62,882 nt of DNA from Thiomicrospira microaerophila (GCF_000934765.1 NZ_JYNN01000017.1:1-62882); one strand, 5' to 3'; shown: positions 47,170 through 58,996, counted from the first letter of the stretch. Notes: generated by a model from the letters alone, not told the origin. A program made the numbers and translations.

Positions 47170-47721
47170 CTAGGAGCCTGTTGGCCAGATTTCAGAAAAA
47201 TCAAACTCAAATTGACAGTCGTCGGTTAAGGCAAATGAAAACTTGTTTTGACGTGCATCACTTTTTTTAATGTAGCGACCATCCTCAGCCAATGCAAACA
47301 CCTTTGCCACTTGGCTGACTGGGTCTACCATCACATAGTATTTAACCCCTTCGCGCTGATAAAGTTCAAACTTAACGGTCTGATCTTTCTGCGCGGTGCT
47401 TGGCGAGAGCACCTCAAAAATCAAACTCGGTGCAAATGATAGATAGGGCTCGCCAATATCACCGCACACCACTAGGTTATCCGGCTGCACCACCGTGTCG
47501 TCGCTAATACGCCAATCAATTGGCAGCAAAGCTTGGCAGGTTTTGCAACTTCTTAAAGTTTGAACAAGTGCAGCGTGTATTCGACCGCTAATTGACTGAT
47601 GACTAATCGTCGGTGCTGGACTCATCGCATAGGGAATGCCTTCAATCATCTCCCAAGCGCCTTCCCAGTGTTGGTAATCATCCCAAGTGTAATGCGGGAA
47701 GTATTTCGGTTGCGCAAACAT
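47170..47721 (-). CDS. Uma2-family (DUF820) putative endonuclease
   Basis: A 183-aa protein of the Uma2/DUF820 group with a PD-(D/E)XK-like core: VQPDNLVVCGD, then LIFEVLSPSTAQKDQTVKFELYQ, then VKYYVMVDP. The residues D in PDNLVV and E in FEVLSP, with the downstream K, fit the nuclease signature. The family is abundant in cyanobacteria and some proteobacteria; its natural role is not known. The last residues, PTGS then TAG, come from a short repeat (ACAGGCTCCTAG) also found at the window start. It stands alone, between tRNA-Arg and htpX. Confidence 0.8.
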   Translation of the reverse strand: MFAQPKYFPHYTWDDYQHWEGAWEMIEGIPYAMSPAPTISHQSISGRIHAALVQTLRSCKTCQALLPIDWRISDDTVVQPDNLVVCGDIGEPYLSFAPSLIFEVLSPSTAQKDQTVKFELYQREGVKYYVMVDPVSQVAKVFALAEDGRYIKKSDARQNKFSFALTDDCQFEFDFSEIWPTGS

Positions 47722-47805
47722 CGTCTCGTGTCCCTTGTTAAAATGCTACTAGTTATTATTAAAGCCTGCTCTGCTTGCACTGTCAAGTAGTTGAGATACA
47801 GGCAT

Positions 47806-47833
47806 AAAAAAGCCCGATATTTCGGGCTTTTTT
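47806..47833 (-). terminator. Intrinsic terminator of htpX
   Basis: AAAAAAGCCCGA and TCGGGCTTTTTT form a perfect 12-bp stem with a 4-base loop. It would work in both directions. Nearest on the upstream side is the htpX stop, 43 bp away. Confidence 0.9.
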
Positions 47834-47845
47834 ATCTTGTTTTAC

Positions 47846-47859
47846 AACCAGGCCTGGTT
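47846..47859. repeat. Iterated palindrome copy 13 (intergenic)
   Basis: An exact AACCAGGCCTGGTT at the centre of a 24-bp perfect palindrome (47841-47864). It lies between the htpX stop and its terminator. It is one of two copies outside genes. Confidence 0.95.
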
Positions 47860-47875
47860 GTAAACCTAAGCGTTT

Positions 47876-48775
47876 TTAAGCGATTTTCAACTCTTCTTGA
47901 CGTGTTGCTTCTAATGCGGCAATACGATCTTCAAGCGGCGGATGCGACATAAACAACATACCTAACTTGCTTGGACGGTTTGAGATACCAAACGCCGCCA
48001 TTTGCTCTGGCAACTCACCTGGCTGCATCGACTGCAAGCGACGTAATGCCGCAATCATGTTTTCTTTACCCGCTAAGTAAGCCCCGCCATTGTCCGCGTG
48101 GAACTCGCGACGACGTGAGAACCACATGGTAATCACACTCGCCAAGATACCGAAGATGATTTCAAAAATAAACGAAGCCACATAATAACCAATGCCATGC
48201 CCTGATTCGTTTTTGAGAATAATACGATCAACAAAGTGTCCGGCGATACGGGCAAAGAAGATAACGAAGGTGTTCACTACACCCTGAACCAATGCCATCG
48301 TAATCATGTCACCATTGGCAACGTGGGCCACTTCATGACCCAATACCGCTTCAACTTCATTGCGCGTCATTTGACGCAACAAACCGGTTGATACCGCAAC
48401 CAACGCGTTGTTTTTGCTCATACCGGTTGCAAAGGCATTCGGATCTGGCGCATCGTAAATCGCCACTTCTGGCATACCAATGCCGGCTTTTTCCGCTTGA
48501 CGACGAACGGTATCAACCAACCACTGCTCATCCGCATTACGTGGATTTTCAATAACCTGCGCGCCGGTCATCTTTTTCGCCATGAACTTCGACAAGGCCA
48601 AAGACACGAACGATCCCGCAAAGCCGAATACAGCGGCAAAAATCAACAGATTACCTAAAGCCAAATCGACACCATTAGCTTGCAACGTGGAGCCCACGCC
48701 CAACAAACTTAACACAATTGACGCTACCGCAATGACCGCGATGTTTGTCAATAAAAACAGACCAATACGTTTCAT
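47876..48775 (-). CDS. htpX: Zinc metalloprotease HtpX
   Basis: A 299-aa M48 protease of the inner membrane. Two N-terminal spans ([19 protein letters not shown] and [20 protein letters not shown]) precede the active site HEVAH in [15 protein letters not shown], with two more spans and [13 protein letters not shown] as the third zinc ligand region. It degrades misfolded membrane proteins together with FtsH. ATG 48775 is preceded by AGGAGGAGTGGTTCC; a longer frame to 48793 would begin before this ribosome site and is rejected. The gene has its own terminator. Confidence 0.96.
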   Translation of the reverse strand: MKRIGLFLLTNIAVIAVASIVLSLLGVGSTLQANGVDLALGNLLIFAAVFGFAGSFVSLALSKFMAKKMTGAQVIENPRNADEQWLVDTVRRQAEKAGIGMPEVAIYDAPDPNAFATGMSKNNALVAVSTGLLRQMTRNEVEAVLGHEVAHVANGDMITMALVQGVVNTFVIFFARIAGHFVDRIILKNESGHGIGYYVASFIFEIIFGILASVITMWFSRRREFHADNGGAYLAGKENMIAALRRLQSMQPGELPEQMAAFGISNRPSKLGMLFMSHPPLEDRIAALEATRQEELKIA

Positions 48776-48901
48776 GGAACCACTCCTCCTCATTAAAACG
48801 TGATTAAAATTTTACAATGACTAATATAAAGATTTTTTATGAGGATTCAAGAGCCAATTAACTAATTAGCCAAAAATCCTCAATCTACTCTCTTCAATCT
48901 A

Positions 48902-50335
48902 CTATTGACCTAGTTTCTGTTTCAACAGCGCATTCACCTGCGCCGGATTTGCCTGACCTTTAGACAGTTTCATCACCTGACCAACAAAAAAGCCAAACAT
49001 TTTCTCTTGTCCGCCTTTATAGGCTTCTACCTGTTGGCTATTGGCGGCCAATACCTCATCAACAATTTGCTCAATCGCACCCGAATCGGTAATCTGTTTC
49101 AAGCCTTTGGCTTCAATCACCTGATCCGCGCTGCCTTCACCTTGCCACATGGCCTCGAACACTTGCTTGGCGATTTTGCCAGAAATCGTATTATCAACAA
49201 TACGCACAACCAGGCCTGCTAAATCGGTGGCTGAAATTGGCGAGGCCTCAATCGCTAATTCATCACGATTCAGCGACTTAGCCAGTTCGCCCGACATCCA
49301 GTTGGCACACAACTTGGCCTGCGCATCCCCTGCGGTTTGCAACATGGTTTCAAAATACTGCGCCATCGCTTTGGAGGAGGTTAATAAATTAGCATCATAG
49401 TCCGATAAGCCATAATCCGCGACAAATCGGGCACGCAATACCGCTGGCAACTCCGGTAAGCGCTGACGCACCGCTTCGATATCCTCATCGCTAATCATCA
49501 CCGGCAACAAATCCGGGTCAGGGAAATAGCGATAATCGTTGGCTTCTTCCTTGGCGCGCATACTGCGGGTTTCATCTTTATCCGCATCATACAAACGCGT
49601 TTCTTGTACAATGGTTCCACCCGATTCAATCACATCGATATGGCGATCCACTTCATAGGCAATGGCTTTCTCCACAAACTTAAACGAGTTAATGTTTTTC
49701 AATTCTGTTCGCGTGCCATAAGGTTCACCGGGACGGCGAATCGACACGTTCACATCCATGCGGAACGAGCCTTCTTGCAGGTTACCATCACAAATGCCGA
49801 TAAACTGCACGAGCTCATGAATCGCTTTGGCATAGGCAATCGCCTCCGCTGCCGAACGCATATCCGGCTCAGACACGATTTCGAGCAGAGGTGTACCAGA
49901 ACGATTGAGATCAATCCCGGTCATACCATGAAAATCTTCATGCAAGGATTTACCCGCATCTTCTTCTAGATGCGCGCGGGTGACACCAATGATTTTTTTC
50001 TCACCATTGACCTCAATCTCAATTTGTCCTTTACCCACCACCGGCAAATCAAACTGTGAAATCTGATAGCCCTTAGGCGAATCAGGATAAAAATAGTTTT
50101 TACGCGCAAACACCGATTTCTTCGGTACTTCGGCATTAATCGCTAAACCAAACGCAATGCCCATTTCTAATGCACGTTTATTTAATACCGGCAACACCCC
50201 CGGCATCGCCAAATCGACCAAGCAGGCCTGGCTGTTTGGCTCCGCGCCATAGGCGGTGGAGGCGGCTGAAAAAATCTTTGACTTGGTCGCAAGCTGGGCA
50301 TGAATTTCTAACCCAATAACGGTTTCCCACTGCAT
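48902..50335 (-). CDS. gatB: Asp-tRNA(Asn)/Glu-tRNA(Gln) amidotransferase subunit B
   Basis: A 477-aa Gat[21 protein letters not shown] opens the cradle domain, [17 protein letters not shown] is the kinase/phosphorylation region, and the YqeY-like tail ends [10 protein letters not shown]. It activates and transfers ammonia to misacylated tRNA. It is last in gatC-gatA-gatB. Its ATG overlaps the gatA stop by one base (TAATG). A partial palindrome (AACCAGGCCTG) lies at 49208. Confidence 0.97.
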   Translation of the reverse strand: MQWETVIGLEIHAQLATKSKIFSAASTAYGAEPNSQACLVDLAMPGVLPVLNKRALEMGIAFGLAINAEVPKKSVFARKNYFYPDSPKGYQISQFDLPVVGKGQIEIEVNGEKKIIGVTRAHLEEDAGKSLHEDFHGMTGIDLNRSGTPLLEIVSEPDMRSAAEAIAYAKAIHELVQFIGICDGNLQEGSFRMDVNVSIRRPGEPYGTRTELKNINSFKFVEKAIAYEVDRHIDVIESGGTIVQETRLYDADKDETRSMRAKEEANDYRYFPDPDLLPVMISDEDIEAVRQRLPELPAVLRARFVADYGLSDYDANLLTSSKAMAQYFETMLQTAGDAQAKLCANWMSGELAKSLNRDELAIEASPISATDLAGLVVRIVDNTISGKIAKQVFEAMWQGEGSADQVIEAKGLKQITDSGAIEQIVDEVLAANSQQVEAYKGGQEKMFGFFVGQVMKLSKGQANPAQVNALLKQKLGQ

Positions 50336-51795
50336 TATTTATCTCCTACCCATTCTGGTCGCTGTTGATGCCAATTCGTGACTTGTTGATACTGATGCGC
50401 CACATTTAATAATCGAGCCTCACTAAAATAAGGCCCAACTAAATGTAGGCCAACCGGACGCTGATTGACAAATCCAGCCGGAATCGACATCGCCGGTAAA
50501 CCTGCGAGGTTGACAGGTATGGTGTATAAATCAGCGAGATACATACTCACCGGATCATCGGTTTTTTCGCCGATATTGAAGGCGACTGTTGGCGCAACGG
50601 GGCCTAAAATCACATCACAAGATTCAAACGCACGGCTAAAGTCATCACGCACCAAACGGCGTACTTTTTGCGCTTTGAGATAATAGGCATCGTAATAACC
50701 GGCTGATAACGCATAAGCGCCCACCATAATCCGACGTTTCACTTCAGCACCAAAACCTTCTGCTCTGGAGCGGGTGTACAAATCATTCAAATCGTTTGGC
50801 GCATCACAACGATGACCAAAACGCACGCCATCATAACGTGATAAATTCGATGAGGCTTCCGCTGGCGCCAGCACATAATAGGCGGCCACCGCCAGCTTTT
50901 GATTGGGCAAACTCACCTCAACCACTTCGGCACCGAGTTTTTCGATTTCTGCAATCGCCTGTTTTACACTAGCGGCCACGTGCGGATCTAAGCCTTCACC
51001 AAAATAATCCGATGGCACACCGACCTTTAATCCTTTCAAAGACTTATCGAGTTGCGCCGTGTAATCAGTCGGTTCAATCTGCATACTAGTCGAATCACGC
51101 TGATCAAAGCCCACCATGGCATTCAATAACCAAGCACAATCTTGGGCTGACATCGCCATCGGACCGCCCTGATCAAAACTGGACGCATAAGAAATCATCC
51201 CAAAACGCGATACCGCTCCATAAGTTGGCTTAATCCCTGAAATACCACAGAATGCCGCTGGCTGACGAATCGAGCCCCCAGTATCCGTACCGGTGGTAAA
51301 CGGCACCAAGCCTGCCGCCACCGCCGCCGCTGAACCGCCCGACGAACCACCGGGTACCGCATTCAAGTCCCATGGATTTTTGGTCGGGCCATAATAGCTC
51401 GACTCACTCGATGAACCCATCGCAAATTCATCCATATTAGTTTTGCCTAAAATAGGCATATGACAGTTTTTGAATTGCGTAACTACATGCGCATCATAAG
51501 GTGCGATAAAATTATCCAGCATTTTAGAGCCACAACTGGTACGCACCCCATCGGTACAAAAAATATCTTTATGCGCCATCGGGATACCCGTTAACGGATG
51601 CGCATTGCCTGCCGCCAATGCCTCATCCGCCTGCGCTGCCATCTGTAACGCCAATTCAGGCGTTTGAGTAATAAAGCTATTCACCTGAGGATCTAGGCTT
51701 TTCATCCGGGTTAAGAAATACTGCGTCAGCTCAACCGAACTCACTTGCTTGGTCTGCAGCGCGTCACTCAGCTGTTTTATTGAATATTGATACAT
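50335..51795 (-). CDS. gatA: Asp/Glu-tRNA amidotransferase subunit A
   Basis: A 486-aa amidase-signature enzyme that releases ammonia from glutamine for GatB. The catalytic triad is spread over MAHKDIFC (lysine), [11 protein letters not shown] and [13 protein letters not shown] (serines). ATG 51795 follows GAGAGAGCTAACC, and [13 protein letters not shown] is the typical start; a frame extending to 51810 is not supported. It sits 19 bp after gatC in the same operon. Confidence 0.97.
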   Translation of the reverse strand: MYQYSIKQLSDALQTKQVSSVELTQYFLTRMKSLDPQVNSFITQTPELALQMAAQADEALAAGNAHPLTGIPMAHKDIFCTDGVRTSCGSKMLDNFIAPYDAHVVTQFKNCHMPILGKTNMDEFAMGSSSESSYYGPTKNPWDLNAVPGGSSGGSAAAVAAGLVPFTTGTDTGGSIRQPAAFCGISGIKPTYGAVSRFGMISYASSFDQGGPMAMSAQDCAWLLNAMVGFDQRDSTSMQIEPTDYTAQLDKSLKGLKVGVPSDYFGEGLDPHVAASVKQAIAEIEKLGAEVVEVSLPNQKLAVAAYYVLAPAEASSNLSRYDGVRFGHRCDAPNDLNDLYTRSRAEGFGAEVKRRIMVGAYALSAGYYDAYYLKAQKVRRLVRDDFSRAFESCDVILGPVAPTVAFNIGEKTDDPVSMYLADLYTIPVNLAGLPAMSIPAGFVNQRPVGLHLVGPYFSEARLLNVAHQYQQVTNWHQQRPEWVGDK

Positions 51796-51814
51796 GGTTA
51801 GCTCTCTCACTCTA

Positions 51815-52102
51815 TCACTCTATTACCTTGGGCACTAAATACAACCCGTTTTCAGTAGCGGGCGCAATCGCTTGAAATTTATCACGCTGATCCACCTCAG
51901 CGACTAAATCTTCACGCAAACGCTGGGTTTGATCCAGCGGATGCGCCATCGGCTCAACCCCTTCGGTATCCGCTTGAGATAACTGAGCAAATAAATCCAG
52001 AATATTGGACAATTTTGCGCCCACCGCATCCAGCTCCTCGGGCTCTACTGCAATCGCCGCTAGATGTGCGATTTTTTTCACTTCTGCCAATGCTAATGAC
52101 AT
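51815..52102 (-). CDS. gatC: Asp/Glu-tRNA amidotransferase subunit C
   Basis: A 95-aa GatC, the small subunit that wraps around GatA. It has [37 protein letters not shown] and LREDLVAE, all family landmarks. ATG 52102 follows GGAGGTTTCA. It is the first gene of gatCAB, divergent from mreB. This operon indicates that the organism makes Gln-tRNA and/or Asn-tRNA by transamidation. Confidence 0.96.
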   Translation of the reverse strand: MSLALAEVKKIAHLAAIAVEPEELDAVGAKLSNILDLFAQLSQADTEGVEPMAHPLDQTQRLREDLVAEVDQRDKFQAIAPATENGLYLVPKVIE

Positions 52103-52311
52103 TGAAACCTCCTATGTTAAGGCGCGCGCTAGATTAGTCTCGCTTTCGCCTAAATCACTATTTAAAAAATTCGCTTAAATTACCACATTGTATGGCGTTG
52201 TTCAAAAATATGGCGCTTTTTTAATGAAGTTTACAATCTAATGATAAGTTTTTCTAATAACCTGCCCTAATTTGGTTTAAACTATCACGATTTAGTTTTT
52301 CCTCACTCTAG

Positions 52312-53367
<1,056 letters not shown>

Positions 53368-53423
53368 GAACTAGTCACCTAGTTTGTTCATCATAAAAAC
53401 AGTTCGCCAGGGGAGTTGTCGCC

Positions 53424-54254
53424 ATCAGCCTTAATGCCACCGCACCGCAGAAAGATGGTCTTGACTTTGTTATTGTCTTTGCAATTTGTGCTATCTTAAT
53501 GAGCTCAGATTTTTACGGTCAATACATGGGCCATATCCGCAACCTGCTTACCAGTACATTAGAACCGGTTGAGCGGCTGGCGGCTATCCCCACACAAATA
53601 CACAAGTGGTATACACATCGCTTGCAGGACAATGCTAGCCTACAAAATCAACTCCTTAAGTTAAATACAGAAAATTTACTGCTCAAAGCCCGTTTACAGC
53701 GGATGGAAAGTCTGGAACAAGAACTCGAGCGCCACCGTCGTTTACTCGGCACGACTGGCCGAATGGATAACCAAAGTTTACAAATTGCGAGCGTGTTGTT
53801 CTACAGCAACACCCCCCTAACTCAATACTTAACCATCAACAAGGGCGCGCTGGATGGTGTCAACCTAAATCAACCGATTATTGATGATAAAGGTTTAGTG
53901 GGCCAAGTGACCAGTCTCACCCCCACCGCCAGCCGTGTACTAAAAATCACCGACCCCAACCATCAAGTACCTATCCGGGTACTGCGCACAGGACAACGTG
54001 GAATATTAACAGGCCTGGGTCAAAACCAGCTTGGCATTGATTTCATCCCCACTAGCGCAAACCTGCAGCTAGGCGACTTAATTGTAACCTCTGGACTAGG
54101 TGGAATCTTCCCAGCAGGCTACCCTGTCGCAACGATTACGGATATCACTCAAATAGATGGCCAGACCTACTATTCGATTAAAGCCCAACCGATTGCTGAT
54201 TTATTTAATGCGCATGAAGTATTGATTCTTTCCGGCTTCCGAGGTCAACCATGA
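53424..54254 (+). CDS. mreC: Rod-shape protein MreC (start codon uncertain, possibly ATC)
   Basis: The reading frame is MreC: a membrane span, a coiled coil (NQLLKLNTENLLLKARLQRMESLEQELERH), then the beta-barrel domain with VLFYSNTPLTQYLTINKGALDGV and LIVTSGLGGIFPAGYPV. From the first ATG, 53499, the protein would be 251 aa and would lack most of the span (DFVIVFAICAIL), which lies upstream in frame. Back to the stop at 53394 there is no ATG, GTG or TTG. AGGGGAG at 53409-53415 is a strong ribosome site placed 8 bp before an ATC at 53424, used here as the start (276 aa). A sequence error that changed ATG to ATC is equally possible. It overlaps mreD by 4 bp. Confidence 0.85.
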   Translation: MSLNATAPQKDGLDFVIVFAICAILMSSDFYGQYMGHIRNLLTSTLEPVERLAAIPTQIHKWYTHRLQDNASLQNQLLKLNTENLLLKARLQRMESLEQELERHRRLLGTTGRMDNQSLQIASVLFYSNTPLTQYLTINKGALDGVNLNQPIIDDKGLVGQVTSLTPTASRVLKITDPNHQVPIRVLRTGQRGILTGLGQNQLGIDFIPTSANLQLGDLIVTSGLGGIFPAGYPVATITDITQIDGQTYYSIKAQPIADLFNAHEVLILSGFRGQP

Positions 54255-54754
54255 TTCAAAGCTATCACGACACCAGCTTTCAAACAGCTAAATTTATTGT
54301 TATTTTTAGTTATTTCGCTGCGCTTGTCATCAATGTTTTTGCGATAAGAATCGATTGGTTATTGTTAATGCCACCCATTACTTTGTTAGTCTTGATGTTT
54401 TGGGTTGTGCAAATTTTAAATCAAACTCACCTTTACACGGCACTTGCGCTAGGGCTTTTGCATGATGCGCTGCACAACACACTGCTTGGCAGCCACAGCC
54501 TACTGTTTATTGTGATAACTTTTATTATGCTAAGGATGCGCTTACGTTTTCGCAGCGTGCCGCTATGGCAACAATCTCTGATGGTCGGCATTTACATGCT
54601 ATTATTTCAAACAGGGCATTTTTTATTCTACACCCCTCTACTGATCGATAACGCGTTATACCTTTACTGGTCGATGCCACTGGCATCGGCTTTTATTTGG
54701 CCAGCTATCGTACTTGTATTAGGGTTATTATCCAAACCTAGTCTTGAATCATGA
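54251..54754 (+). CDS. mreD: Rod-shape protein MreD
   Basis: A 167-aa hydrophobic protein with about five or six membrane spans (IVIFSYFAALVINVFAI, LLLMPPITLLVLMFWVV, ALALGLLHDALHNTLLG, and others). ALGLLHDALHNTLLGSHSLLF is the family core. It works with MreC and RodA in the elongasome. The ATG overlaps the mreC stop and its own end overlaps mrdA by 4 bp, so translation is coupled. Confidence 0.93.
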   Translation: MIQSYHDTSFQTAKFIVIFSYFAALVINVFAIRIDWLLLMPPITLLVLMFWVVQILNQTHLYTALALGLLHDALHNTLLGSHSLLFIVITFIMLRMRLRFRSVPLWQQSLMVGIYMLLFQTGHFLFYTPLLIDNALYLYWSMPLASAFIWPAIVLVLGLLSKPSLES

Positions 54755-56592
54755 GCTTTTTGCAGTTTGACGAAACACGCGCGAGTGCCAAGCAACAACA
54801 AAGTTTTAAATATCGCTTAGTCTTTGTTGTGCTATTTATTTTTATTGTATTTGCCTTGTTGATCGTACGCATGACCTATCTGCAATGGTTTAATCATGAA
54901 AAATTTTTAAATCAAGCAGAGGGCAATCGAGTTACGGTACAAACCCTGCCGCCACAACGAGGGCAAATTTTTGATCGCAATCAAGTCCTGCTTGCTAAAA
55001 ACACTTCCAGCTACAGCCTCAGTTTTCGACGCGAAAACATTTTAGACTCAACACATACCTTTGAACAAATTCAATACCTTTTTCCTGAGATACCTACATC
55101 ACTATTAGAAGACTTTGCCCATCGCTTAGCACGCACGCCACGCCACCGTGACACGGTGCTTCCCTTCTCGCTCAGCGAGCAACAAGCCGCACGCTTTGCC
55201 GCTAATCGCTACCGTTTTCCAGGTGTCACACTCGAAGCCAGACTTAAACGCGTCTACCCTCATCAAGACAGTGGAGTTCACGCGTTAGGTTATGTCGGGC
55301 GCATCAGCCAAACCGACCTTCAACGCCTCGATACCGCCCGTTACCGTGGTACAGATATAACGGGACGCGCCGGAATCGAGCGCGCCTATGAGGATCTGCT
55401 ACATGGCTTTCCTGGACTGCAAACGGTTGAAACTAACGCACAAGGACGAGTCATTCGCGTCCTTAACACCATTGCGCCGGTTGCAGGACAGGATATTAAT
55501 TTAACACTGGACGCCCGACTACAAAAATTTATCGAAAACAGTCTTGGCAATCGACGTGCGGCTGTTGTTGCACTTTCACCGCTCAACGGTGAGGTCTTAG
55601 CCCTTGTTAGCACACCCACCTACGACCCCAACCTCTTCGTTGATGGCATCAACCATACTGACTACAATGCCCTACTCCATAACCCTAACAAACCTTTGAT
55701 TAATCGCGCTATACGCGGCCAATATCCACCTGGCTCGACGACTAAACCCTTTATCGCGCTGGGCGCGCTCGAACAAGGCTTCACCAGCACAACAGAGCGC
55801 CTATTTGATCCAGGTTACTTTGAATTTCAAGGCCATCGTTATCGTAACTGGCGACGTGAAGGTCACGGTTGGACCGACCTAAAACGCTCAATTGTGGAGT
55901 CTGTGGACACTTATTATTATAAAATGAGTTTAGATATAGGCATTGACGGCCTACATAGCATGCTATCCCCTTTTGGCTTTGGTGAACGCACAGGAATTGA
56001 TATACCGGGTGAACTGACCGGCATTCTTCCCTCGCAAGAATGGAAGCGGCGCACCCATAACGAAGCCTGGTATCGTGGGGAAACGATTATCTCCTCAATT
56101 GGCCAAGGCTATAACCTGGCAACACCGATACAACTGGCTACGGCCACCGCCATACTGGCTAACCGAGGACGTATTGTTCAGCCGCACCTCTTAAAAGGCG
56201 CTGTGACCCATAGAGATAATACAGATGATACACCGCAGCAAATACCGATTAATAACCGCAACAACTGGGAGTATGTCATTCAAGGCATGGTTGATACCGT
56301 CCACACACCCAGAGGCACGGCCTGGTCTGCAGGCCGCCATATTCGAGGCTACCAAATCGCTGGAAAAACCGGTACCGCCCAAGTGTTTAGCTTAAATGAT
56401 GGTGAATACAATGCCGACGACCTTGACCAACGCTTGCATTCACACTCGTTGTTTATTGCTTTTGCACCGGCTTCCAACCCTAAAATTGCCATCGCCGTTA
56501 TTGCAGAAAATGCAGGAGGCGGTGGCCGGGTAGCGGCACCGATTGCCATTGATGCCATTAACTACTACTTAAAAGAGCTTGATAAACCATGA
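54751..56592 (+). CDS. mrdA: Penicillin-binding protein 2 (elongation transpeptidase)
   Basis: A 613-aa class B PBP. One membrane span near residues 24-46 is followed by the PBP-dimer domain (LPPQRGQIFDRNQVLLAKN). The transpeptidase domain has S329 in PPGSTTKPF (SxxK) and KTGTAQ near residue 540. It cross-links side-wall peptidoglycan together with RodA. Overlaps mreD and rodA by 4 bp each. Confidence 0.97.
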   Translation: MSFLQFDETRASAKQQQSFKYRLVFVVLFIFIVFALLIVRMTYLQWFNHEKFLNQAEGNRVTVQTLPPQRGQIFDRNQVLLAKNTSSYSLSFRRENILDSTHTFEQIQYLFPEIPTSLLEDFAHRLARTPRHRDTVLPFSLSEQQAARFAANRYRFPGVTLEARLKRVYPHQDSGVHALGYVGRISQTDLQRLDTARYRGTDITGRAGIERAYEDLLHGFPGLQTVETNAQGRVIRVLNTIAPVAGQDINLTLDARLQKFIENSLGNRRAAVVALSPLNGEVLALVSTPTYDPNLFVDGINHTDYNALLHNPNKPLINRAIRGQYPPGSTTKPFIALGALEQGFTSTTERLFDPGYFEFQGHRYRNWRREGHGWTDLKRSIVESVDTYYYKMSLDIGIDGLHSMLSPFGFGERTGIDIPGELTGILPSQEWKRRTHNEAWYRGETIISSIGQGYNLATPIQLATATAILANRGRIVQPHLLKGAVTHRDNTDDTPQQIPINNRNNWEYVIQGMVDTVHTPRGTAWSAGRHIRGYQIAGKTGTAQVFSLNDGEYNADDLDQRLHSHSLFIAFAPASNPKIAIAVIAENAGGGGRVAAPIAIDAINYYLKELDKP

Positions 56593-57719
56593 TGGATAAA
56601 TGGCTCAGCCCAGCAGACCAAACCTATGTCAAACCCACTAGCTGGCTAGCAAGGCTACACCTAGATGGCTGGTTACTGTTAGGGCTTCTTTTACTGCTTG
56701 GCACCGGTTTAATCGCCATTTACAGCGCCTCGGGGGGGGATATCAATGTCACAAAAAACCATGCTATTCGTATTTTACTTGCGCTTGGCCTGCTCGCTGT
56801 TTTTGCCCAAATCCCACCTAAAACACTGCTTTTCTTTACACCCTGGGTGTTTATTGCAGGCCTGGTCATGTTGGTGGCGGTCATTATATTTGGCGACACG
56901 GGCAAGGGCGCACAACGCTGGTTAGATTTGGGCATCATTCGATTCCAACCCTCGGAACTGATGAAATTAGCACTCCCGATGATGGTAGCCTGGTTATTCG
57001 CCTATAGCGCCTACCCCGCACACCCAGCTCGATTTGTGCTAGGGTTCTTCATTGTTGTTCTAACGGCAGGCTTGATTGTGGTACAGCCGGACTTAGGCAC
57101 CTCGATTTTAATTGCCATGAGTGGCTTGTTTGTATTATTTTTTGCTGGCTTACCCTGGAAATTCATTGTTGGCGCATTAGCAAGTCTAGCCATCAGCTTA
57201 CCGATTGTTTGGAACTTTATGCATGGCTATCAAAAACAACGCGTGCTCACCTTTTTAGACCCTGAAACAGATCCATTAGGTGCCGGCTATCACATTATCC
57301 AATCAAAAATTGCCATCGGCTCTGGTGGCATTGAAGGCAAAGGCTTTATGGGTAGCACCCAGGCGCATCTTGATTTTCTACCTGAAAGCACAACGGACTT
57401 TATTTTTTCAGTATTTGCCGAAGAGTTCGGCCTGATCGGTGTTGTTGTGCTGTTAGCACTCTATAGCTTTGTGCTTTTGCGTGGACTCTATATGGCCTAC
57501 CGTGCACAAGACGTTTTTTCTCGCCTAGTCGTCGCCAGCTTCACAATGACATTATTTGTTTATGTTTCCGTCAATATCGGCATGGTAAGCGGTTTATTAC
57601 CGGTGGTCGGTTTACCCTTACCACTTGTGAGCTATGGCGGCACATCGATGGTCACATTAATGATCAGTTTTGGTATTATGATGTCCATTCATACCCATAA
57701 AAAAATGTTATCTCACTGA
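56589..57719 (+). CDS. rodA: Rod-shape SEDS glycosyltransferase RodA
   Basis: A 376-aa SEDS protein with about ten membrane spans. GAQRWLDLGIIRFQPSELMKLALP and GLPLPLVSYGGTSMV are the signature segments; the catalytic aspartate is expected in the large loop near TDPLGAGYHIIQSK. It polymerises glycan from lipid II, partnered with PBP2. The tandem ATGs at 56589 and 56592 are both possible starts. A partial palindrome (CAGGCCTGGT) lies near 56858. Confidence 0.96.
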   Translation: MMDKWLSPADQTYVKPTSWLARLHLDGWLLLGLLLLLGTGLIAIYSASGGDINVTKNHAIRILLALGLLAVFAQIPPKTLLFFTPWVFIAGLVMLVAVIIFGDTGKGAQRWLDLGIIRFQPSELMKLALPMMVAWLFAYSAYPAHPARFVLGFFIVVLTAGLIVVQPDLGTSILIAMSGLFVLFFAGLPWKFIVGALASLAISLPIVWNFMHGYQKQRVLTFLDPETDPLGAGYHIIQSKIAIGSGGIEGKGFMGSTQAHLDFLPESTTDFIFSVFAEEFGLIGVVVLLALYSFVLLRGLYMAYRAQDVFSRLVVASFTMTLFVYVSVNIGMVSGLLPVVGLPLPLVSYGGTSMVTLMISFGIMMSIHTHKKMLSH

Positions 57720-57808
57720 ATCCTGAATTGTTGCACGGCCAAAGGTTTAGATTTAGCTAAACTTATGTTAGATTAATAACAATTTTTTAACTTACACAGA
57801 TAAGGCTT

Positions 57809-58990
57809 ATGAAAACGCATTCAAACAAACCCTTTATATTCGCCATCCTAAGTTTTCTTGTATTCTTCTTTAGTCTCCAAGCCAAAGCCAACGCGCCTTT
57901 TGTATCGCCTGTGCCTCCCTCATTTGCCGGTACTGCGCACATTGTACTCGATTACGATAGTCACGCGATTATTGCAGATAGCAACCCAGACATGCTCATC
58001 GAGCCGGCCAGTCTGACTAAAATAATGACCGGCTATGTTGTATTTGATGAACTCAAACAAGGACGCATGAAACTTGAAGATCTTGTCACCATCAGTGAAA
58101 GAGCTTGGCGCATGCCAGGTTCACGCATGTTTATTGAAGTCGGCAGACAGGTTTCTGTTCAAGAATTAATTAAAGGCATGGTCATTCAATCCGGCAACGA
58201 TGCCAGTGTTGCCTTGGCTGAACACATTGCCGGCACCGAAGAACGCTTTGCGCAACTAATGAATCAATATGCCCTTAAATTAGGCATGAACAACACAAAT
58301 TTCCTGAATGCAACCGGTCTTCCAGATCCAGAACACCTTACCACCGTACGCGACCTATCGATACTCACCCATGCACTCATCCGCGACTTTCCAGACTTCT
58401 ACAACTGGTACTCAGAAAAGCGCTTCACCTTTAACGGGATCACCCAATACAACCGCAACCGCCTACTGTGGCAAGATCCAACCGTCGATGGATTGAAAAC
58501 GGGGCACACCTCCTCAGCCGGCTACTGCCTTGTATCTTCGGCCATGCGCAATAACATGCGTGTCATTGTGGTAGTTGCAGGCACAGAAAGTGCCGCTCAA
58601 CGCATTAGCGAAAGCCAAAAGCTCCTCAACTATGCCTTCCGTTTTTACGAAACCCATAAGCTTTATGAACAAGAACAACGCCTGATTGATGCACGCGTCT
58701 GGCTCGGTCAACGTGATACACTTGGATTAGGTATCGCAGATGAGGTCTATGTCACCGTACCCCGCGGTCAATACCAAAACCTCAAAATTGACACGCTTAT
58801 CCCCAAACAAATTGAAGCTCCAATCGCAATCGGTGACCAAATTGGTCAGTTAGTGGTGAGTTTCAATGATGAAATCATCATTGAGAAACCGCTGATCGCC
58901 CTTGCCAACATTGAGCAAGCGTCCTTCTTTAAACGTTTAATGGATCGGATCAAACTCTTGTTCCGTGGTTTGCTTGGTAAAGAAGACTAA
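57809..58990 (+). CDS. dacA: D-alanyl-D-alanine carboxypeptidase (PBP5/6 type)
   Basis: A 393-aa exported DD-carboxypeptidase. The signal peptide ends near SLQAKANA. The SxxK motif is in EPASLTKIM (S68, K71), SGNDASVAL gives SxN, and DGLKTGHTSSAGYC gives KTG. A beta-rich C-terminal domain and an amphipathic tail (FFKRLMDRIKLLFRGLLGKED) anchor it to the periplasmic face of the membrane. It trims pentapeptides. The gene follows the elongation operon and precedes dat, with 6 bp to dat. Confidence 0.95.
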   Translation: MKTHSNKPFIFAILSFLVFFFSLQAKANAPFVSPVPPSFAGTAHIVLDYDSHAIIADSNPDMLIEPASLTKIMTGYVVFDELKQGRMKLEDLVTISERAWRMPGSRMFIEVGRQVSVQELIKGMVIQSGNDASVALAEHIAGTEERFAQLMNQYALKLGMNNTNFLNATGLPDPEHLTTVRDLSILTHALIRDFPDFYNWYSEKRFTFNGITQYNRNRLLWQDPTVDGLKTGHTSSAGYCLVSSAMRNNMRVIVVVAGTESAAQRISESQKLLNYAFRFYETHKLYEQEQRLIDARVWLGQRDTLGLGIADEVYVTVPRGQYQNLKIDTLIPKQIEAPIAIGDQIGQLVVSFNDEIIIEKPLIALANIEQASFFKRLMDRIKLLFRGLLGKED

Positions 58991-58996
58991 GCTGAC

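Noticed and set aside
47806-47859. Treating the iterated palindrome as a transcription terminator
   Set aside because: Most copies lie inside genes and lack a T tract. Here a separate proper terminator is next to it.
53499-54254. Taking ATG 53499 as the start of mreC
   Set aside because: It would remove most of the membrane span that the upstream frame encodes, and it lacks a ribosome site.
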